DNA of 25,228 nucleotides from RGIG3178 sp964533965 (GTDB lineage Bacteria > Bacillota > Clostridia > Christensenellales > QAND01). Under the pieces are notes generated by a model, which had not been told where the DNA came from, made no database searches, and was given only the letters and a program-made list of their open reading frames with translations. Location: positions 1 to 25,228 of the forward strand of contig CAZHNN010000025.1 in the NCBI GenBank assembly GCA_964533965.1, read 5' to 3'. Positions 21,777 to 25,228 of the stretch are shown in pieces. The stretch's first letter is position 1. Every line of letters begins with the position of its first letter. The position numbers were made by a program, and so were the translations under genes.

Positions 21777-22544
21777 TCACGCCCGTTTTTTATACGCCCT
21801 CATCGCAAAGAAATATGCAAGAAGCGCAATCCCAATGCACCATAAAAGTGCGACCCAAATGTCATTGCCCACCGGCTGATTTGACAGCAGCGCGCGGAGG
21901 GCTTCCACGATCGAGGTCACCGGCTGGTTTTCGGCAAACGCACGGACGACTGGCGGCATCGACGCGGTTGGAACGAATGCCGAACTGATAAACGGCAGGA
22001 AGAGGATCGGATAGGAAAAGGCGCCTGCGCCATCCGCCGATTTGGCAGACAGCCCGGCGATCGCCGCGATCCAGGTCAAAGCCAGTGTAAACAGCGCGAG
22101 TATGACTATTACGGCAAGCCATGACAGTACCCCCGCGGGCGAACGGAAGCCCATGAACAACGCCACGAGAATGATGATGGCAACCGAAATGCCGTTGGAT
22201 ACCAGGGAAGTCAGCACATGCCCCCACAGCACCGTGGAGCGCGCGATCGGCATGGAGTGGAATCGTTCGAATATCCCCCGTTGTACATCCATGAACAAAC
22301 GGTAAGCCGTATAGGCGATGCCGCTTGCGATCGCGATCAGCAGTATGCCGGGCAGTAGGTAATTCACATAGTTGTCCGTGCCGGTTTGAATCGCGCCGCC
22401 GAACACATAGACAAACAGCAGCATGAACGCGATGGGCATGATGGTGACAGTGATGATGGTATCCATGCTTCTAAAAATCTGGCGCATGCAGCGATTAAGC
22501 ATGACGCCCATATCGCTGAAAAAGTGTCTCCGGGTAGCTTCCAT
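21777..22544 (-). CDS. ABC-2 type transporter permease, DrrB-like
   Basis: The 255-residue protein has six hydrophobic segments (about 33-52, 63-82, 110-135, 140-165, 175-195, 230-250) and the ABC-2 layout of DrrB/NodJ-type exporters, with the segment FERFHSMPIARSTVLWGHVL after the second helix. It should form the membrane channel of an efflux complex with the preceding ATPase. Its ATG directly follows the ATPase stop (TAGATG) and AGGAGG lies inside the end of that gene, so translation is coupled. It is the last gene of a five-gene operon; the hairpin at 21748-21768 may end it. The substrate is unknown; small toxic amphiphiles or antibiotics are typical for relatives. Confidence 0.9.
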   Translation of the reverse strand: MEATRRHFFSDMGVMLNRCMRQIFRSMDTIITVTIMPIAFMLLFVYVFGGAIQTGTDNYVNYLLPGILLIAIASGIAYTAYRLFMDVQRGIFERFHSMPIARSTVLWGHVLTSLVSNGISVAIIILVALFMGFRSPAGVLSWLAVIVILALFTLALTWIAAIAGLSAKSADGAGAFSYPILFLPFISSAFVPTASMPPVVRAFAENQPVTSIVEALRALLSNQPVGNDIWVALLWCIGIALLAYFFAMRAYKKRA

Positions 22545-23303
22545 CTATTTTTCCTCCTTTTTGCCGACGATGGATAAGAATATCTCTTCCAATGTAGGTT
22601 GTTTTTCAACATACTCCACCTTTGCGGGTGGAAGCAGTTTTTTTAATTCCGCAAGCGTGCCGTTAACGATGATTTTTCCATCGTGCAAGATGGCTATTTG
22701 ATCGGCAAGATGCTCGGCCTCTTCCAGATACTGCGTGGTCAAAAATACCGTCGTCCCGCCGCTAGTAAGCTCTTTGATTATCTTCCAGACCTCGATGCGC
22801 GCTTCGGGGTCAAGACCCGTGGTGGGTTCGTCGAGGAAAATAATCTCCGGTTTTCCGATAAAACTCATGGCGAGATCTAGCCTGCGTCGCATGCCACCCG
22901 AATATGTGGATACCCTTCGGTCGGCGGCGTCGGTCAGACCGATTCGCTTGATCAGATCGTCCGCAATCTGGCCCGAATTTCGAAGATGCCGCAATTTGGC
23001 GATCATGACCAGATTTTCCCGTCCGGTCAAGAACTCGTCGACCGCCGTGAACTGCCCGGTCAGACTGATCGATTGCCGAACCCTGCCGGGTTCCGACGCA
23101 ACATCAAATCCGTTTACACATGCAATGCCGCTATCCTGTTTTAACAGAGTGGAAAGAATCCTGACGATCGTAGTCTTGCCGGAGCCGTTGGAACCCAAAA
23201 GTGCAAAGATGTTGCCCTTTTCTACGTTGAAATCCACACCTTTTAAAACTGGCAGCTGCTTGAAGGACTTCTGCAGCCTTTTCACTTCAATTGCTTTTTC
23301 CAT
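22545..23303 (-). CDS. ABC transporter ATP-binding protein, DrrA-like
   Basis: The 252-residue protein is a complete nucleotide-binding domain: Walker A GSNGSGKT (37-44), Q-loop Gln84, signature YSGGM (134-138), Walker B IIFLDEP (154-160) with Glu159, D-loop GLDP. The switch histidine of most ABC ATPases is Gln191 (TTQYLEEAEHLAD), which is the normal form in DrrA-type drug exporters. The C-terminal tail (~215-252) is the DrrA-like extension. GGGAG stands 8 nt before the ATG at 23303, 16 bp after the second DUF1048 gene. Together with the permease it should power export at the plasma membrane. Control is expected from the PadR protein at the head of the operon. Confidence 0.93.
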   Translation of the reverse strand: MEKAIEVKRLQKSFKQLPVLKGVDFNVEKGNIFALLGSNGSGKTTIVRILSTLLKQDSGIACVNGFDVASEPGRVRQSISLTGQFTAVDEFLTGRENLVMIAKLRHLRNSGQIADDLIKRIGLTDAADRRVSTYSGGMRRRLDLAMSFIGKPEIIFLDEPTTGLDPEARIEVWKIIKELTSGGTTVFLTTQYLEEAEHLADQIAILHDGKIIVNGTLAELKKLLPPAKVEYVEKQPTLEEIFLSIVGKKEEK

Positions 23304-23319
23304 CTCGATATCTCCCTTT

Positions 23320-23670
23320 TTACTTTGCTTTATCTGTAACCTTTTTTATGGCTTTGTTAACTTCTTGATCAACAGATTCTTGATAGATGTCGGCATACGT
23401 TTTTGAATCTTTGATTAGATCGTCGCAGAAAGCCGCTACATCATTGCCCGTCACTTCGAGCACGCCTTTGGCTAAGGCCGCGCCCTCTTCAAAAAGATCG
23501 ACAATCCCCGAGAGCAAACCCGTCCCTTCGGTTAGCTCAACAGGACCGACCTTAAAAAGATATTTTTGAATCTCTTTATAAACAATCTGATACTCTTGCG
23601 GCAACGCTTTGACACGTGCCATGTGCGCTCGCCACTCTTTTTTGCCTTCGAGGATATCTTGTATTCTCAT
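23320..23670 (-). CDS. DUF1048 family protein (second copy)
   Basis: The 116-residue, all-helical, soluble protein matches the DUF1048 pattern: ALPQEYQIVYKEIQKYLF (25-42), LLSGIVDLFEEGAALAKGVLEV (52-73, in shorter parts), GNDVAAFCDDLI (75-86). It is a diverged paralogue of the neighbouring gene with the same block order. GGAGGA stands 6 nt before the ATG at 23670, and 9 bp separate it from the upstream gene. DUF1048 proteins usually accompany PadR regulators and ABC exporters in Firmicutes; the biochemical role is unknown. Two non-identical copies in a row suggest a heteromer, which is inference. Confidence 0.87.
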   Translation of the reverse strand: MRIQDILEGKKEWRAHMARVKALPQEYQIVYKEIQKYLFKVGPVELTEGTGLLSGIVDLFEEGAALAKGVLEVTGNDVAAFCDDLIKDSKTYADIYQESVDQEVNKAIKKVTDKAK

Positions 23671-23679
23671 TTTGTCCTC

Positions 23680-24027
23680 CTATTTATCTAGCTTTTTAGC
23701 GATAGTATTGTTGAGTTGCTCGCGCCACTTGTCGCGAAAAGACTTTGCCCCTTCTTCGCCGGCCAGAGCCGAACAGAAGCCTTGGATATCGTCACCCAAA
23801 ACCTCTTGGACACTTTGACCGTCCGTCGCCGTTTCCTCGAGCAGGCCGAGCACACCGTCAAGAATTGGCATGAGGTTGCGACCGGTGAAATCGGAGTGAG
23901 ACCAGAGATTGGCTTTAATTTTTTCCCATGCCGCCTGATAATCAGTCGGCAGCTTTTTGGCTCGCAATTCAAAAGTTTTCAATTCTTTGGTCATATCGCT
24001 GCCTGTGATTTTTTTCCAAAAATTCAT
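23680..24027 (-). CDS. DUF1048 family protein (first copy)
   Basis: The 115-residue soluble helical protein begins MNFWKKITGSDMTKELKTFE and contains KLPTDYQAAWEKIKANLW (25-42), ILDGVLGLLEETATDGQSV and LGDDIQGFCSALAG, the DUF1048 blocks. Its ATG shares one base with the PadR stop (TAATG at 24027), and GGGAGA lies upstream, so it is translationally coupled to the regulator. It may bind the PadR protein or the transporter; nothing in the sequence shows which. See the paralogue downstream. Confidence 0.87.
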   Translation of the reverse strand: MNFWKKITGSDMTKELKTFELRAKKLPTDYQAAWEKIKANLWSHSDFTGRNLMPILDGVLGLLEETATDGQSVQEVLGDDIQGFCSALAGEEGAKSFRDKWREQLNNTIAKKLDK

Positions 24028-24350
24028 TATCGTTTCTCCCTTAAGTCGTTAATCTTTGACGCGACAAATTCCCATTTTTCCCAGAACTTCCGTAGTTCCT
24101 CACGCCCAGTGTCGTTGAGCTCGAAGAACTTTCGCGGCGGTCCTATATCGGATGGTTTTTTTTCTATGTCCACGAGTTTATTCTTCTCAAGACGCACCAA
24201 AATGGTGTAGACAGTTCCTTCAACAACATCTGTAAAGCCAAGAGCATTCAACCCCCGCGTGATTTCATAACCATAGGTTTCTCCGCGGCTTATAATTTCA
24301 AGGACACAGCCCTCAAGCACGCCCTTAAGCATTTCCGTTAGGTTTTCCAA
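24027..24350 (-). CDS. PadR-family transcriptional regulator
   Basis: The 107-residue protein is a compact PadR winged helix: MLKGVLEGCVLEIISRGETYGYEI at the N-terminal helices (residues 7-30, overlapping segments), recognition region VVEGTVYTILVRLEKNKLV, the wing around PPRKFFELNDTGREEL, and a C-terminal dimerisation helix. I start at TTG (24350): the ribosome site GAGGTG lies 6 nt before it, and the alternative GTG at 24359 is part of that site. PadR proteins repress drug-inducible exporters and often their own gene. A strong promoter with repeats lies directly upstream, and the gene heads the DUF1048-DUF1048-ABC operon with a one-base overlap to the next gene. Confidence 0.9.
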   Translation of the reverse strand: MENLTEMLKGVLEGCVLEIISRGETYGYEITRGLNALGFTDVVEGTVYTILVRLEKNKLVDIEKKPSDIGPPRKFFELNDTGREELRKFWEKWEFVASKINDLREKR

Positions 24351-24378
24351 TACAATCACCTCTTGCTATTCTGTATGA

Positions 24379-24389
24379 CTGATAATCAG
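24379..24389. promoter_or_regulatory. Small palindrome in the PadR operon leader
   Basis: CTGAT-A-ATCAG is a perfect palindrome between the start of transcription and the PadR start codon; it could be a PadR operator half or a chance repeat. Confidence 0.3.
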
Positions 24390-24408
24390 CATCACTTACT
24401 ACCGCTAT

Positions 24409-24443
24409 ATAGTAACACGCAATAGTGGGGTTGTCAATAGTGG
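24409..24443 (-). promoter_or_regulatory. Promoter of the PadR-DUF1048-ABC operon with direct repeats
   Basis: On the minus strand TTGACA (24437-24432) and TACTAT (24414-24409) are 17 bp apart. On the plus strand AATAGTGG occurs at 24421-24428 and 24436-24443, 15 bp apart, each followed by a GTTGTY-like tail; they straddle the -35 box. CTATATAG (24405-24412) covers the -10. These are candidate PadR sites. Confidence 0.68.
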
Positions 24444-24461
24444 TTGTTCTGATAATGATAT

Positions 24462-24470
24462 TTGACATAA
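24462..24470 (+). repeat. Left copy of a 9-bp direct repeat flanking the structured element
   Basis: TTGACATAA at 24462-24470 recurs at 24873-24881, the 3' end of the structured element. The pair is 411 bp apart in the same orientation. It could be an insertion scar or chance, since the sequence resembles a -35 box. Confidence 0.35.
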
Positions 24471-24549
24471 ACACATAAAAAAGATCAACGAGACTGTCTG
24501 GGCAACCACAAAAGGGCTGCAAAGCCATTGGCATGTATTTAGGGCTTAC

Positions 24550-24881
24550 GCAACAATTCGTTTGCGAATTGTTGCATGCAGGAATACAAGCTTCTTAGTA
24601 AGGCCTATTTAGAGGAGCCGAGAACGATTGCACCGGGAAACATTCTAAGGGCGCTGTTAGAAGGCTTTCTTATAAATGAATAGAGAACGCAAGCCTAAGA
24701 ATTTGAGGATATAGGCCAAAACAGAGTTTTGGCTATGCGTCAAATCGAAACGATAAATGGTTCGAAGATAAATAGAGGGTTGCTCAAGGGGCGTGTAGGG
24801 TTAAAAACGTTCCAGTGGAACGTTTTTACCGGAACGGGGAGCGCCCCGTCGCGACCGGGAAAGCAATTTCCCTTGACATAA
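24550..24881 (+). ncRNA. Large structured RNA-like element, HEARO/IscB omega-RNA-like, without protein partner
   Basis: The 557-bp gap between the PadR and cold-shock genes has no supportable gene but is dense in base pairing. It starts with a perfect 11-bp hairpin (24550-24575, loop TTTG). Long-range helices TTCTTAG (24592-24598)/CTAAGAA (24695-24701) and GGCCTAT (24602-24608)/ATAGGCC (24711-24717) enclose the hairpin TTCTAA/TTAGAA (24643-24662). Then come GCCAAAAC/GTTTTGGC (24715-24733), ATGCGTCAAAT, TCGAA/TTCGA (24745-24765), AGATAAATAGAGGG, three perfect hairpins (24803-24827, 24834-24849, 24857-24872) and TTGACATAA. The series 'hairpin, ACA, TTC, GTAAGGCC, ACG, GCACC ... AGATAA, AGGGG, hairpin' resembles what I recall of HEARO/IscB omega RNA. 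If so, ~16 nt before 24550 would be the guide. Family assignment is tentative. Confidence 0.5.
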
Positions 24882-24908
24882 AAAAAGCCTTCCTTGCGGA
24901 AGGCTTTT
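24880..24908 (-). terminator. Terminator of the cold-shock gene
   Basis: An 11-bp stem (24883-24893 with 24898-24908) closes a 4-nt loop and runs into T residues on the minus strand (TTTTTTTATG). It abuts the 3' end of the structured element. Confidence 0.85.
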
Positions 24909-24916
24909 CTTGTCAA

Positions 24917-25126
24917 CTATGCATTGTTGACGTTGACGGCGCGCAGCCTGCGGCTGTCCTTGGGGTCTTTCTCCACGTCGAACGTCACTTTTTGACCTTC
25001 CTGGAGGGTTTTAAAACCATCTGAAGCGATGGCGGAGAAGTGCACGAACACGTCCGCGCTCCCATCATCGTTGGCAATAAAGCCGAATCCCTTGTCTGCG
25101 TTGAACCATTTTACCGTACCATACAT
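24917..25126 (-). CDS. Cold-shock domain protein (CspA family)
   Basis: The 69-residue protein is a single cold-shock OB-fold that binds single-stranded RNA and DNA. RNP1 is KGFGFI (12-17) and RNP2 is VFVHF (26-30); Trp7, Phe14, Phe16, Phe27 and Phe30 provide the stacking surface. Length is standard. AGGAGG lies 10 nt before the ATG at 25126. No promoter is visible between the gene and the long hairpin at 25173-25225, so transcription probably starts further upstream and the hairpin lies in the leader, or the hairpin ends an off-window gene. A terminator follows at once. Confidence 0.95.
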   Translation of the reverse strand: MYGTVKWFNADKGFGFIANDDGSADVFVHFSAIASDGFKTLQEGQKVTFDVEKDPKDSRRLRAVNVNNA

Positions 25127-25166
25127 CTAACTGGTACCTCCTGCTTATTTCTGCACCCGAGTCGAT

Positions 25167-25225
25167 AAAAAATCGCATATTTGTGTAAATCATCAAACAA
25201 ACAAATGACTTACATAAATATGCGA
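25167..25225 (-). terminator. Long AT-rich hairpin with T run upstream of the cold-shock gene
   Basis: Arms 25173-25193 and 25205-25225 pair over 21 bp with two mismatches around an 11-nt loop. On the minus strand the stem is followed by TTTTTT (25172-25167), the form of an intrinsic terminator. It either ends a gene beyond the window or acts as an attenuator in the csp leader. Confidence 0.65.
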
Positions 25226-25228
25226 GTT

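Noticed and set aside
24325..24534. 69-codon minus-strand frame over the PadR promoter region
   Set aside because: It overlaps the PadR promoter and gene start in another frame and shows no protein features.
24550..24881. CRISPR array in the repeat-rich gap
   Set aside because: The inverted repeats differ from one another and are not regularly spaced direct repeats; no cas genes are present.
24815..25024. 69-codon plus-strand frame spanning the end of the structured element and csp
   Set aside because: It crosses a strong terminator and lies antisense to the cold-shock gene.

Overview
The window reads as chromosome of an anaerobic, spore-forming member of the Clostridia (Firmicutes/Bacillota) with roughly balanced base composition. 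The evidence is a spoIID-spoIIQ type sporulation pair, a multi-cluster [FeFe]-hydrogenase, a hybrid-cluster protein, a Clostridia-type DUF2089/SHOCT operon, AGGAGG ribosome binding sites and TTGACA/TATAAT promoters. I cannot name the genus. No phage, CRISPR array or intact transposon is visible.

Layout, left to right. (1) 143-2296: large polytopic DUF6311-like, GT-C-like membrane protein. (2) 2362-3294 (minus): cysteine synthase. (3) 3409-6963: a compact redox-stress locus with a cupin protein, a Crp/Fnr-family regulator, a 4Fe-4S dicluster protein and Hcp. A palindrome of the type GTTGTA-N-ACAAC lies in front of both the cupin gene and the ferredoxin-hcp operon, at about -41 from a visible -10 box, so the regulator is probably an HcpR-like activator of both. 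(4) 6999-9713: PhzF-family isomerase, divergent from an ArsR-type repressor translationally coupled to an MFS exporter; two TTACAA-N3-TTGTAA operators overlie the promoter. (5) 9786-11980 (minus): two lipoproteins, one a ComEC-like metallo-beta-lactamase joined to a lamin-tail domain, the other resembling the free extracellular part of BlaR1/M56 sensors. (6) 12174-12250: tRNA-Arg(CCU). (7) 12368-13826 (minus): four-gene operon of DUF2089 regulator, SHOCT-like protein, small unknown protein and holin-like membrane protein. (8) 14205-15731: sodium:solute symporter. (9) 15863-18062: SpoIID, SpoIIQ-like M23 protein and a small membrane protein. (10) 18164-19345 (minus): GT4 glycosyltransferase. 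(11) 19734-21470: 578-residue [FeFe]-hydrogenase of HndD/HydA type with no partner subunits in view. (12) 21777-24350 (minus): PadR - DUF1048 - DUF1048 - DrrA-like ATPase - DrrB-like permease. (13) 24917-25126 (minus): cold-shock protein with a long hairpin upstream.

The least ordinary material is intergenic. The 24.5-24.9 kb gap holds a roughly 330-nt, heavily base-paired plus-strand element whose ordered motifs resemble, from memory, the HEARO RNA / IscB omega RNA family, but no IscB or HNH gene is present. The gap after hydA (21668-21775) carries a shorter element with the same ordered 3' blocks. The two form a dispersed structured-RNA repeat family and are my main candidate for an under-described system.

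All gene calls rest on reading translations and motifs. Homology statements come from knowledge of the families; no search was run.
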